Shown here: piece by piece, positions 1-11,198 of the stretch
How the letters are laid out: the number at the start of each line of letters is the position of its first letter
Position numbering within the stretch: position 1 is the stretch's first letter
Source of the DNA: Paralichthys olivaceus
Lineage: Eukaryota; Chordata; Actinopteri; Pleuronectiformes; Paralichthyidae
Reading direction: 5' to 3'
Length of the DNA: 64,000 nucleotides
Assembly (NCBI RefSeq): GCF_024713975.1
Contig: NC_091097.1
Location: 6,352,861 to 6,416,860 of the forward strand
The notes under the pieces: generated by a model
Told to the model about the DNA's origin: nothing
The model's input: the letters and a program-made list of their open reading frames with translations, nothing else
Database searches by the model: none
Position numbers and translations under genes: made by a program

Positions 1-90
1 AATTCCTATACATTTATACTTGTACGCAAGCAGATGTAAAGAAGAATGGCACTCATTAGAGCACATACCTCCAACAAGGGCCAACAGTTT

Positions 91-250
91 CTTCATGAAA
101 CCACATTTAGATTCACTAAAGATCCAGATTTTTATTTGGATCTGCACCGAATTCCATACTCTCATAAATATTAGTTACGGAAACATCATTTTTAGTTAAC
201 CAGAATGAATTATTCTCTGAGAAATCAATGAACATGTTGAAAAACATTCA
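91..250 (+). repeat. Dispersed teleost repeat, family A, copy 1 (5' part)
   Basis: Starts with ATGAAACCACATTTAGATTC and contains ATTTGGATCTGCACC and TTCTCTGAGAAATCAATGAA. The same words recur at 6571-6850 and, reverse-complemented, at 15470-15683 and 16877-17139. The copy stops near 250, where coiled-coil-like sequence begins. Non-coding interspersed element; class not determined. Confidence 0.6.
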
Positions 251-842
251 ATCATGAGACTGAGAGCATAAAAGACCTGCTGAAGAAAGACAAGTCTGCT
301 CAAATCATCCAGAAAAGAGTTGAAGAAGATACTGAAAGTGAAGGCAAGAGAAATTGTTTCCTTGAAGGACAGTCTCAGCGTTCAGCAGGACGAAACCGAG
401 ACAAAAATGAGTTGGACACCATCAACAAAGAGCTGCAGATGCAGGAGGACATTAAGCTCTTCATCCTAAAAAACACTGAGCTCCAAGTAGGTTTCATCAG
501 ATCACTTTGATTTGAATAATGTTTTTTATGATCATGTGTTTGTTTCAGATTTAGAGTTTGAAGAGAAAATAATGACAGAATGTCGTCTCTGTCTTTTCAG
601 GAACTATCCTCAATGTCTGATGAAGAAAAGGTGAAGCTGAAGGAGAAAAAGATCCTGGAGAAGGAGGTGGAGAAGAGAGTGAAGAAGAAGCTGAAAGAAT
701 GTGCAGGAGAAGAGAGTGAGGAAAGAGGTGAAGAAGCGAGAGAAGGATGGAAAGAAGGAGAAGAGAAAATGCTTTTATTTTCCATTCAAACAAACCTGAC
801 TCATACATTATCGTTGTGCTTCCATAAAGTAAACTGCAGCTG
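251..842 (+). pseudogene. Lysine/glutamate-rich coiled-coil fragment, two putative exons
   Basis: I do not recognise the gene. A first segment (about 251-488) ends at a plausible donor (CTCCAA|GTAGGT). A second segment starts after TTTTCAG at 601 and stays open to a stop at 841-843. Across this junction the frame is phase 0 and reads KNTELQ|ELSSMSDEEKVK, followed by a strongly charged KEK/EEV stretch typical of a coiled coil. In the first segment the best coiled-coil reading is split over frames: about 251-310 and 410-488 in one frame, but about 315-405 in another (ELKKILKVKAREIVSLKDSL), with a change near an A5 run at about 402-407. That suggests a decayed gene copy or sequence errors. It lies in gfap intron 5 on the opposite strand. 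Confidence 0.35.
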
Positions 843-1165
843 AAACCTTTCATATGTATGAGAAACAGCACCTTCCAGTGTTTAAAGCTCAGTACTACAT
901 CTAAGTGTCCACACTGGAAAACTATCATTGTGTGACACAATGCAAATAGTGTCTGTTGATGCTGATGGTAAAAACACAGAACTAGATTAGAAGAACGTGC
1001 TCTGCATAGAAAGGCCCCTGGCTGACCCCAGGTTCGAACCTAGAAGAAGCATGCAGTTTTGACGCGACAGTGCGCACCACTGTTCCATCGTACACACTCA
1101 TCGGATTGTAAGAAAACATAGTGGCAGTGTCTCCCACAGTCTTTTCTGTGGTTTAGTAGACTTAC
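843..1165. other. Rest of gfap intron 5
   Basis: No exon is visible. The donor of gfap exon 5 (minus strand GTAAGTC) is at 1164-1165. The stretch at about 1013-1045 has a tRNA-B-box-like word (GGTTCGAACCT) but no foldable tRNA. The expected gfap exon 6 (about 221 bp in the family) is not here. Confidence 0.5.
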
Positions 1166-4046
1166 TGTTCCACGGAGAGCCTCCATGTCACAGGTCACCA
1201 CTTGGACCTGGCGCCGGTATTCGTTGGCCTCTTGCTTGGCTTGGCGCAGGGCTTCTGCGTTTCTATTGGCTGCATCTGTCAGGTCAGCAAACTGCACGGG
1301 AAGACAAACAGTCAATTGGCCTGTTTCTGTTACATCTGACGTTATTCGACTCTGTATGGCTGCACCTCTCAGTGCTCTGTGCAACATCACAGTGTCCTGA
1401 CCTTGGATCTGTACCACTCCTCCGTATCCTGCATGTTTGAGGAGGCCATGGTTTCATACTGGACCCTGATGTCTCTCAGGGCAGCAGTCAGGTCGGGTTT
1501 GGGCACATCCAGGTCAACGTGCACCTGCTGGGTCATGATCTGCTCCTGTAACTCACGCAGCTCCTGATGACGGAAAAGGATATTGGGAAAAAATGTTGAG
1601 AACAAAATAAACATCAACATGAGCTTCAGAGAGGAGTGATAATTGGAAATATGTCAACTGGAGGTAAACTTGCCTCACAATTTGTTATCTGTCACCTTGT
1701 TCTTTTAATTTTATCCCTTACCTCCTCATGGATCTTCTTCAGGAAGTTGATCTCATCCTGCAGGGCATCGATCTTCCTCTCTAACTGGACACGATTTAGA
1801 GAAGCCTCGTCCACATCCTTTAAGCAGACAATGAGGAATATGGAGGAATGGGTGTGGACGGAGGACAGACATGCTGAATATCCAAACTGTTTAGATGACG
1901 ACTCAGGGAAAAATAATTACCTGTCTAAAGGCGTTCAAGTTGTTCTCTGCATCCTGTCGGAGGCCGATCTCGTCCTGCAGCCTAAGGAAAAGGAAAAGTT
2001 GGATCAGCAATAAGCTACTGAATCAAACTTGTACCATTGAATTGACATCCTGATTATTTCCAGATACAATTTTATGTGAGAGGTTTATATATACATTTTA
2101 CAGAAAGATATATAAACACCAACAATTATATACTCTAATGTACAACAGCAACTTTTTGCCTTAAAAAGGACAAAGGTACAGTTTTGAAATTCAAATGGGA
2201 CTTCTCTGTAAAATTAGGAGTCAAATTGTGAGGGCTGAAAACAGTTCAAGCGTTTTAATCATTGCTGCTGTCTCCGTGCTGCAGGAGAAGATGGGGGCTC
2301 AGCTGAAAGGGGGGCTCACGCATCATTAAACATTCACTCCGATCTCACAGCCCTTTCCCACGGGATGGTGTTCTCACACACACACACACACACACGCACA
2401 CACGCCCCCGCATGCAAACACACCATCCTGCAATCCATCTGAGACAGGGAAACATAAACGCTCAGATTCGGGGTAACATCTGTACAGCTTCACGCAGATG
2501 TGGTGACCTTTGACCCTCTCAGCCACGACCATCCACTCTGTCGTCTGCGAGTGGACCAGCAGCTCTGTGGTAATCAGAGGGCGGAGAGGAGTCCGAAGTC
2601 AACTTTTCTACCCTGACTAAATGAAATTATACATTCGTAACCCTTGCGCACCTTCAGTGATAAACAATTCTGGATGTGCAACTGCAAGAAACACAAGGGA
2701 CAAGAGAACATCTGCTCGGCTGCGTGCTCCCTTTGTGAATGGCCACCATTGTGTTTGCCTCATTCCTCCACACTCGTTCAATGACGAGGGGTTCAGCCAG
2801 GATCAAGTTTGTAAAAAGAGGGATCCAGGAGGAAAGCCCGGGCAGAGCACAGTGGTCTGCATTCCAACACGTCAGAGTCCAATCAAATCTGCATATAAAT
2901 AGATTTGCTTTTTTTTTTTTAAAGACGATACTCACAGCTAAGCAACAAACTGGTCACTTTACCTCTGATAATTAGTAAAATCTGAAAACAACCAATACAC
3001 AGAACTGATCCGAAGCTAAATCAACTAAAGGTTGTTGTCGACACATCTTTTTATACTCAACCCATTTACATTTTATAGATTTCTGCCTGCTGCTACTTTG
3101 TTTTGAACCAGCAACATGTAGACAAGACAGAAATCCTTGCATTGGAAGATTTGGGAGAAATTCAACGTATAAAACAAAAGAATTAAGAAAGTATTAAAGT
3201 CTTTTGATTCATTTAAACTCTGTTTTTATGATCATAGGCTTTTTGGTCATTGTTTGTTGCCTTAATGAAGAGCTTGTGCATTCAATTTCTATTCTAACAT
3301 AAACAGCTTTGAAATAATTTTTCTATATTTATTAAGATTGTATTATTTCTCGTGAAACTTATGGTATCATAATTTTGATCTTAAAGATAATTTTTTTCCA
3401 TTATTCCTCTGACAGCTGAACTTCAGTTACAGTAGAGAAAATCCACAGAAGGTTGATTTGACTTCTCTATCCATCACATCAACAACATCCTCCGCCCACT
3501 GGAGCCCCACCCTGTTTCCTCCTACCTCTGCTTGAGTGTTCCCACATCTGCGGCCAGGTTGTCCCTCTCTATCTCCAGCCGAGCTTTGCCATTAGTGAGA
3601 CCGTCCACCTGCCGCCGCAGCTCTCTCAGCTCCTCCTGGTAGATGTCTCCCAGGTGGCTGGGCTCCTTCCCCTTCACCTGGGTCAGCTCTGCCACCAGAA
3701 GCTTGTTCTGCTGCTCCAGCAGGCGCACCTTCTCGATGAAGTTGGCAAAGCGGTCGTTCAGGCCCATCATCTCCAACTTCTCGTTGGAGCGGGTCTCCTT
3801 GAAATGGGCCTTCATCAGGGAGTCTGCGGAGAAGTCCAGCCGGTCGGCGGGGCTCCCCAGGAAAAGGGCCGTGTTGGTAGAGCCCAGGGAGATCCTGGAC
3901 ATGGGGCTGGCGTGGGTGGGGTTGCGAGGGGAGCCATGCCAGGAGTAGCGGTTGGAGGAAAGGCTCCCGATTCTGGTGGCTGTGGAGCTCGGGCCCTGAG
4001 GCCCATAACGCTTCCTGTATGAGGACTGGATTCTCTGACTCTCCAT
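1166..4046 (-). CDS. gfap: Glial fibrillary acidic protein, 5' part (exons 1-5)
   Basis: Type III intermediate filament protein of astrocytes and radial glia. Coding exons, 5' to 3' on the minus strand: 3526-4046, 1921-1981, 1722-1817, 1402-1563, 1166-1291. All have GT/AG borders and phases join without a break, giving 322 residues. Exon sizes 61, 96, 162 and 126 bp are the classic intermediate-filament set. The head (about 1-67) starts [15 protein letters not shown], the usual fish GFAP start. The helix-initiation motif [20 protein letters not shown] is at 96-115, followed by coil 1A/1B and the start of coil 2. Family members are about 430-450 residues. The exon for the end of coil 2, with the helix-termination motif, and the tail are not in positions 1-1165, so the gene is cut by the window edge or disrupted. 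Vimentin, desmin and peripherin are close relatives; the head sequence favours gfap. Confidence 0.93.
1982..3525 (-). other. gfap intron 1
   Basis: A 1.5 kb intron between exon 1 (donor at 3524-3525) and the 61-bp exon 2 (acceptor at 1982-1983). It holds a short CA repeat at 2374-2402 and AT-rich sequence from 2980 to 3440. I see no gene in it. Confidence 0.7.
2374..2402. repeat. (CA)n microsatellite
   Basis: About 14 CA units with one CG interruption, inside gfap intron 1. Confidence 0.85.
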
Positions 4047-4082
4047 GATGGGGAATGAAGCTCGCTTGGGGCACAGACAAGG

Positions 4083-4090
4083 CTTTTATA
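4083..4090 (-). promoter_or_regulatory. TATA box of gfap
   Basis: The minus strand reads TATAAAAG here, inside a GC-richer stretch, 37 nt before the gfap ATG at 4046. With the usual 25-30 nt to the start site, the 5' UTR would be only about 10-20 nt. Mammalian GFAP is also known for a very short 5' UTR. The position is seen; the start site is inferred. Confidence 0.6.
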
Positions 4091-5030
4091 GAGGCGAGCG
4101 TACCCCCCAAGTCCAGAGCAGAGAGGCAACAGGGTGGGGCAGAGAGAAGGGAGGGTGGCAGGCACTGAATGGGACAAAAAGGGAGAGTGAAGGGGTGGTT
4201 TACATGACACTCACAAAGCTGTGCGCCAGGGATTGTCTGTGCTCGTCCACTCAACTAAAAACTTCTCTTGGCTTTCTCCCTCTCTCCCCCCACTGCTTGC
4301 CTCTCCCCGGGCCACTGACTCACTCTCTCTCTCTTACTTTCACCCCCTTTTTGTCTGTCTCGCTTTCTTTCTGTTCCAACTGAATGAAAAGGAATTTGTG
4401 AGACGGAGTCTGGCCACCAATTCAACCTGACCACACATGCACTCTGACAAAAACAGAAACAGAGAGAGAGAGAGTTTGATCGGACAAAAGGACAGAGTTG
4501 TTGGGAAGAGTTCTCCACTTACTAACAAGAGAAAGTATCAGCAGACTGAGAGAGACGCAGAAATAAACACAAAATATTAGATATGTTTCTAAAGTAAAAC
4601 CTGCAGGGTTTTATGAAATTCAACAGTGTTGGGAGACCAACTGACAAACGCTTTTGTCTCTCCTCTCTGTTTATCGCACAGTTACATAACAAGGAAACAA
4701 CTTAGAATAATTCAGTAAACACCGGTTAATTATTAGATCAAATCACATTTTTCAGTTTCACTGTTTTGATAAAATAAACATATGATAGATATTACAGGAA
4801 GGAATTATTGTTATGTTATATTGGATTATTACTGATATATTTATTATTTAGTATTTGAGGGGGTTATTTAAGCCTTCAATAGAGAGAGTAACGAGGTGAC
4901 AGTAGATGAGAGAGAGATGTCAAAATGTTCCCCAGAAAAGATCAGAATATCATTGGGTTCATGTTGTGCTCAGTTAGTGACCATCAGTTGTACATTACTT
5001 TTCACAATGCATTGTGGGAAACAAGAGGTC

Positions 5031-5384
5031 CACTGTATAGGGTATAACAATTTCACTTAACATTTGGACAACACTACATAAGGGCAAACTCACTGTATAG
5101 TGGAATATATGGTGGCTAGGGAGGGATTTCGGGCACATGGCTCAGCAGAGCATCTCCAGCTGAGTCTGTATAATCACTCCCCCTGTGAAAGGTGGCAGAG
5201 CGAGCTGCCACACAGACACCAAGAGAGGCGCCATGGACAGAGAGCTTCTGTGTTCCTGTACATGACAGAAGCCAGGCTGATTTATGATTGATTTATGTTT
5301 GAGGTACTACGTTTTAATTTGGGGTGAATAAAAACTTTTACTGGCGAGTCACTATCATCTGGCTGGTGTTTAGGGACCCATGGT
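5031..5384 (+). repeat. Possible solo LTR-like remnant
   Basis: A near-identical word (CACTGTATAG) occurs at about 5031 and 5091. The stretch then carries a GGTGAATAAAAAC polyadenylation-like block at about 5321 and ends in GGGACCCA followed by TGGTGGCAGA, which looks like an LTR end plus a primer-binding-like word. No internal retroelement frame is seen. Speculative. Confidence 0.2.
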
Positions 5385-6081
5385 GGCAGATGACTAGGCG
5401 ACAGATACATCAAGAGAATGTATAGTTTATAGAAATGGAAATGTACATAATCTATCAAATCTGCAATCTGTCAATACTGTCTCCACTGATTTAAACAATT
5501 AATTAACCATTTAATCTGAATCCTAAATAAAGTTTTATAACCAGTATGTTGGCTATATTTCATAGACAAGACAAAGTTTGTGATGAAAAAGGCTATTTCT
5601 GTATCTCTACATTTATTCATTTGTACCAATATCATAATGAATGGGGTTAATGAAAATATATGAGGGGATTAATTCTATTAATTTGTTTTGCTGTCTCGGT
5701 GCGTGACATGGAGAAGAAAATACGTCACAAACATACATGTCCCAACATCGAATTTGTGCTCAAAATTAAGCACAGACCTGAAACATGACAGAATATTATT
5801 ACCCACTAAACAACAACTTCTACATTGGTTTGAGCTTCATGCGGCAGGAGCGTATGCACACTTGTATTATAATTGGGGTAGAAAGCAGCCGTGGCTCCAG
5901 AGAGACTGCAGGACTCACTGTGTGCAGGTTATTAGACTCTGAAGACAGATGGATGGTAGAGACGAGGGAGTTGTGGGCTGTGAGGGGGGAGGAAGGGGAG
6001 TTCAGACCAAAACTGAACTCCAGGAGGACTGAGAGACTCGACTGCGTGACAAAACCATTTTCATCCATTTCCTTGACAACG

Positions 6082-6238
6082 GCAGGGCCACATATACGTC
6101 AGAGCACTTCAGCTTATCGCTTTCTGCCTCTGAAGAGGAGCTGATTTATGGAGATGATGAGACTGTGAGCGATGATGAGACTGCGAGTGAACATCCCAGA
6201 AGACTAAGAAGAATTAAAGACAGTAAAGTCCTTTGACA
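6082..6238 (+). pseudogene. Orphan acidic C-terminal-exon-like frame
   Basis: After a pyrimidine tract and CGGCAG, the sequence reads ATYTSEHFSLSLSASEEE and then a run rich in D/E, with a repeated DDET motif, and RRLRRIKDSK, closing with TGA. It looks like a last coding exon of an acidic protein. I find no upstream exon and recognise no family, so it may be a chance frame or a remnant. Confidence 0.2.
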
Positions 6239-6570
6239 CAACCACTGTCACGACAATTATGTTGTGAAAAACAACGTTTTATCACATTTACAAGCTTGTT
6301 TACTACAAACAATTACATACAATTAAATTGAATTAGTCTGAAGTTAAAAATACACACCATCAATTTGATATATGATATAAGGGTTTTAAAAGAAATATAC
6401 ACTTTTATACTTTTACTATAACCTCTTTAACTATAAGCAGTTGATTATTAACTAAATTTTTACTCTTGTCACTTCAAGTCAGTTTTCCTAATTGTTTGTC
6501 AGGTTCCATATAGTTCACATCACACTTTACCCTTTAATAAGCCCTGCTTTTGTGTCTTGAGATGGGCTCC

Positions 6571-6850
6571 TTATGAAACCACAGCTAAATTCAATAGATC
6601 CAGACTTTTATTTGGATCTGCACCAAATTATTTTATCAGTCCTGTAAACATGCAGATTCAGGATCCATGGATAATTCTCTGAGAAATCAACGAAATGTTG
6701 AAAGACGTGATTCAATGGGCTCTTCCCTGACCCATACCACATCCATCCACCAAGGTTTGTGGTTATCACTTCAGTAGATTTTGCGTAATCCTGCTGACTA
6801 GCCAACAACAGACAAGGGTGAAAACACACCCCTCCTTGGCGGTGGTAAAA
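6571..6850 (+). repeat. Dispersed teleost repeat, family A, copy 2 (near full length)
   Basis: Begins TTATGAAACCACAGCTAAAT, contains ATTTGGATCTGCACCAAATT, TTCCCTGACCCATACCACAT and TTTTGCGTAATCCTGCTGAC, and ends GGTGAAAACACACCCCTCC TTGGCGG. This end is the same as the reverse-oriented starts at 15482 and 16877. A non-autonomous interspersed repeat seen in many fish genomes. Confidence 0.7.
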
Positions 6851-8039
6851 ACAAGTAAAGCAAACAAGACAACAATGGAAACCAATGGTTAAATGGTTGT
6901 AGGAAGCAGCAGGAAAATATGTCAAACTGTAAAACATGCATTTGAACAGTTTACAGCAAAAACCAAAACGTTCTTTTCCTACATCATTTAGAAACAACAG
7001 GATAAACGTTGCAGAAACATTGGCACGATCATTTCACAGGTCGTAAAACAACAGAGGGATATAAAGCTCCTCTTTGTTGGCGGGTCATCAAATCACGGCA
7101 AGTGGAAACCAGTGGCACTAGGAGACAGTGAATAAAGCCGCTACAACTCTACTATCTGGCCTCATGAGTGTTTTTTACTTTAAAAGCAGAATAACAACAA
7201 CACGGTGTCTTGAATTCCAAGTGGACTCTGTTAATAGAGGTTAAACGACTCTAAGTCTGGCAGAGGTTTGTTGATTCAAAAGGCTCCACCTTGACGGATT
7301 GATGGCATGGTTGCATCATTATGGTGACACTAATTGTTTGGGCCCTCTGGATTTTTCAGACAATCACGGCCGTTGCCTCAGATCTGGTCACTGTGGTAAT
7401 ATGTCTGGAAGATTAAACATTCACACACAGAGAGGAGGAGGAAGACTGGTGCAGGCCTCGTCCTCCTCGTCCTCCTCGTCCTCCTCCCTCCCTCCCGCCC
7501 TGCTGCTGGAGCCAGAAGACGGCCAAGGCAAACAGCTGATTCATGTGTCCGACATGAGGAGAGCATCTCATTTGAGGGACTTACAAGGGAAAAGAGGTGT
7601 CGTGCAGAATGTTAACGCCGCTGCTGTTGCTGCACCCAAACTGAACTCAGGCCAAAACAACATGGCTGCCAGCTAAGATTGACCGAGGGCCACTCAACGC
7701 TCGCTTTGTGCTCTGGCATTTTACACCCAGAATCCTGCAGTGTGAACCTCACAACCTCTCATCCCTCAACCCCGCTGAAGGCTGAATGTACATGGCCACA
7801 TACCAAATTGAATCCCGACCAACGAGCTGGAAATACTGCCTCACCTCCGTCACGACATCAAGGGCGTGTTTTCCTGGACAGGGTGAAAAGTAAATGTGGG
7901 GCAGGGTTTAATCTGGAGTAGTAGCTCTTGGTTTGAACACTGGCTCACTGAAACACACTGAGACAAACTTTAGTCACTTATTAGGCCTGTACTGTTCAGA
8001 TCTGCCCCTGTTTAAGACTGAGTGAACTTAAACTTTTCA

Positions 8040-8350
8040 CTGGGGTTTAAAGTTTTGGTTTGGACTTTGAACTTATTATTTCCTGTATGTCTTGCTTCTT
8101 ACTTCCTGTCTTTTGTCCTGTTTGACGCTTCTATAGCTTTGTCTCAATCAGGGACACCTTAGTCGCACACAATCAGTCTTCTAACACAGCCCCTGAATTA
8201 AGACACAGCCTGTGATTGCCCTTATGTGTTTCACCTGTGCCTAATTCTCCCTATTCCCATATTTAGTTTCTGTGCTCCCCAATCTTCTTTGTCAGCCCAT
8301 CTGTTTAGTGTTCAATTCCCTGTTTGTTCATGTCCATGTACATGAGTTTC
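8040..8350 (+). repeat. Possible decayed LTR fragment
   Basis: Pyrimidine-rich sequence of the kind found in fish gypsy/BEL LTRs (TTCCTGTCTTTTGTCCTGTT, GTGATTGCCC, TTTCACCTGTGCCTAATTC). No ends or target-site duplication are clear. Low certainty. Confidence 0.25.
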
Positions 8351-9632
8351 ACCTGGGTTTTTCTGCACTGACTTTAGAGATTTGAATTCTTGAATTTCCT
8401 CATGTCTGCCCCATTGCAATCAGAGCCTGTGTGCTTTGTTCAAACACTCCTGTCTGCCTTGTCCAGTGCCTGTAAATTGGCTGCAGTGACTCCCCAACCT
8501 AACATGTACCAAACTGAACAAGCAGCACCTGTGATAGTCATCAGAGAGAGAAAGCTACATATTGCACGATTGGAGGAGTAAAAACATTGGAGGCAGAACA
8601 AAAGTACACTTGCCAAAAACCTTTTAAATAATCAATGTCTAAAGAGAAAGTGTTGCAGGTTTTCTTCATTTCTTCATTTTGGTTTGTGTGTGAAGGGGTT
8701 TGTAAGATTTTTAAAGAACAAGTGGAATTAGTTTTTTGGCTGGTGGTGATGATCAATGTGCTTCATTACAAAACTGTTGTGACAAAAATAATATAAAGGC
8801 TCCATACAGTCTTGGTCCTTGTGGCCATTAAGGCTGGACATGTAACAGCTTTATCACTTTTCTTGGTATATACATTACGGTGATGTCTTGTAATTTCCAG
8901 CATAATTGAACTTGGGAAGAGGTCTAATCAACCAGAATAAGTAAAAAACACTGTTACCTTGCTCCAGGCCACGATATCAGTTGACTTAATATAATTTGTA
9001 GTTATAATTTATCATGGACCCTTTTCACCGCATCCAGTCATCATTTTTTTTAGAGAATTTAATAATTGTCCCACTTTATCAAATATTATTGATAATGTGG
9101 GTGTGCCACCAGGGTCTCACACACACAGCCAGAGACAAACGTGTCTTTTAATCGTGAGGACCAATCAGCTAACAGCCCTCACCTGCGCTGCCTGATCCTC
9201 TGGTACACGTTCAAATGTCCATTTTCAGCAGCAGATTTGCTTCATTATAACAAAGGTATCCGTGATATGTACCGCTGATTGATGTTACACTGGTCTTTGG
9301 CTCCCAACAAAAACAACAACGGATGTAAAGGAACACAGACTTGCAATTTCTTCTATAACACCTCACCAAAATTCTTGGATTTCTGGGTAATCCCAGAAAA
9401 TCTGTGTGGTCCCCTATCTTCCCACGTTTACCTACTATTTCATGTCAAAATGGCTGCCATGAAAAAGGTGTTTAATTATAAATTATGGTTAATATGCTTT
9501 CACTGTGTCTCAAGTTTGTCTCGAGTTTGTTTCCTCTTTGGGAAACTGAATTTATTACATATATTAAATATTATAAAGCTGAGCTTATCCCATGTTTCAC
9601 ACAATCTAAACAACCAGCTCCATCTCTGAAAC

Positions 9633-9704
9633 AGGGGGCACCCAGATTTGAACTGGGGACCTCTTGATCTGCAGTCAAATGCTCTACCACTGAGCTATAC
9701 CCCC
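9633..9704 (-). tRNA. tRNA-Cys (GCA)
   Basis: The minus strand gives a 72-nt cloverleaf from GGGGGTATAGCTCAGTGGTA to CTGGGTGCCCCCT. The seven-pair acceptor stem (one T-G wobble), D arm with A box TAGCTCAGTGGTAGAGCA, anticodon GCA (complement at 9670-9672) and B box AGTTCAAATCT all fit tRNA-Cys. The T stem carries a compensated pair change (CCCAG/CTGGG) relative to the usual CCCGG/CCGGG, which argues for selection. No intron. Only TTT runs, not TTTT, follow within 30 nt, so the terminator is weak. Confidence 0.93.
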
Positions 9705-9789
9705 TCTTCTTCAACATGTGTAGACTTTAGGTCTTATCTGAGGAACACATGACGGTGTACAAACTTTGACAAATATCTGTCTGGCAGCT

Positions 9790-9862
9790 AGGCTTCTTAA
9801 AAAGCGAAACTCTGTTTTTACAAAGTGCTATATAAATAAAGTTTATTATTATTATTATTATA
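9790..9862 (+). repeat. SINE/LINE-type 3' tail with (TTA)n
   Basis: AAAGTGCTATATAAATAAAG followed by (TTA)n is the usual 3' end of fish non-LTR elements. Only the tail is recognisable. Confidence 0.5.
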
Positions 9863-11198
9863 TTGGTTCTTGAGTTTTGATGACCTCACACAATGTCAAA
9901 CTGAGCAGAGGACTCACTGAAAAGAACAAGTTAAACACCAGTGTGGATCAGCAGCTCATAATATTCATCTACTTTTACTAAAGCAGCGTGTCCCAACACA
10001 AGACCTTTACTCCACTGAAGTGTGGTATTGCTAGTTTTCTGGATACTCAGGTGAGAGTAATCACAACAAGGATACAAACAACACGGCTGAAAGTTTCGGT
10101 CGGTACTGAAGCAGCAAGGCCTCATGGGAATGAGCTGTGAAAATCAGGGGGGCTTAACTGGGACAGACAGGCCGGCTATATGACTCAGCACCACTAGGTC
10201 CAAACAGAGCGCTGCCACAAAGAGGGCCGGTGGAGAGCCGGTTCAGGCCCAAAGCTCCAGTCTGCCTGTCAGCAGGAATCCTGGGGCCCTGAATACACCA
10301 CACACATAGATCTGCATACCACACAAACACATCACCTAAAGGCACAGCACTCAGACACAAACACAGGCTAGATTTACTTCATTCATTCATGGAGGTGATA
10401 AAACTATGATCAACCCATCTCTGTGCTGCACCATTTCAAGAAAGAGGCCCTTTGTCTCACACAATCTGTTTTCTCATCTTGCGGCCAGACACGGTCGCAG
10501 AAACTGCTCTGCCTCCTGTTTTTCATCACGACACGAGCGGAAGAGCAGAAGGAGAGGAAGAAACAAAATGAGGGAGAAAGAGGACAGAGGAGAAATGAGT
10601 GCATTAATCAAGTGGCTTCCCACTGCCAACAATGAGCTCAGTCTCCTGCGTGCTTTCATTTACTGGACTCACTGAGTCTGGACAAGGCACAACTGTCCAC
10701 CAATGCATGTAGACAGACCAACTGACTAGAGTTACCGGTTGTACGCCTCCGCCGATCAGAGCAGTTTCAGTCGACAGACATTTTTTATCCACTCATATGA
10801 AACTACTTTGTTTTGAGTGTCAATGTGACAAATGGTCTAAATCATAAGAAATGTCCTAAATGCAGAGTTATCTTGTTTAAGAGGCCAAAGACATATTTTG
10901 TGAAGCCACAGTGACCTTTGACCACCAGACTTATATCACTTCTTCTTTGAGTCCAACTGAACGTTCACACTAACTTTGAAAGGATTCCCTCAAAGAGTTC
11001 TTGAGAAATCGCGTTCACAAGGCAGAATCTTTTTTTTTTTTTTACGCAATCACCCTTGAGTTCAACTGAACCAAAGTTGGAGAAATTCCCTCCGTTCTCC
11101 ACATGAATGGAACAGACATACAAAAACATAATGTCTCCGATCACTGGCCTTCGTAAGCACGGACGCATAAAAACAACAAACAGGATTTTAAAAAAATC
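9863..11198. other. Intergenic, no gene seen
   Basis: No tRNA, exon or clear repeat. It has a poly-A/poly-T tract near 11029-11043 and ordinary fish intergenic composition. Confidence 0.5.

Larger units (their letters stand above)
4091..9632. other. Intergenic, between gfap and tRNA-Cys
   Basis: No supported protein gene. It contains gfap upstream sequence (pyrimidine-rich at 4260-4380), a family A repeat at 6571-6850, a possible LTR-like stretch at 5031-5384 and another at 8040-8350, a TCC/TCG-rich run at 7459-7490, and an isolated acidic reading frame at 6082-6235. Open stretches near 7300-7680 show serine runs and low complexity but no splice or family support. Confidence 0.5.

Noticed and set aside
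1013..1045. tRNA-like B box (GGTTCGAACCT)
   Set aside because: No A box or cloverleaf can be built around it.
3592..4254. A second long minus-strand frame over gfap exon 1
   Set aside because: It is an out-of-frame reading of the gfap head and 5' region. The true frame gives the GFAP sequence with correct splice phases.
7299..7676. A 125-codon frame with a serine run
   Set aside because: The serine run comes from a TCC/TCG tract; no splice sites, homology or initiation context support it.
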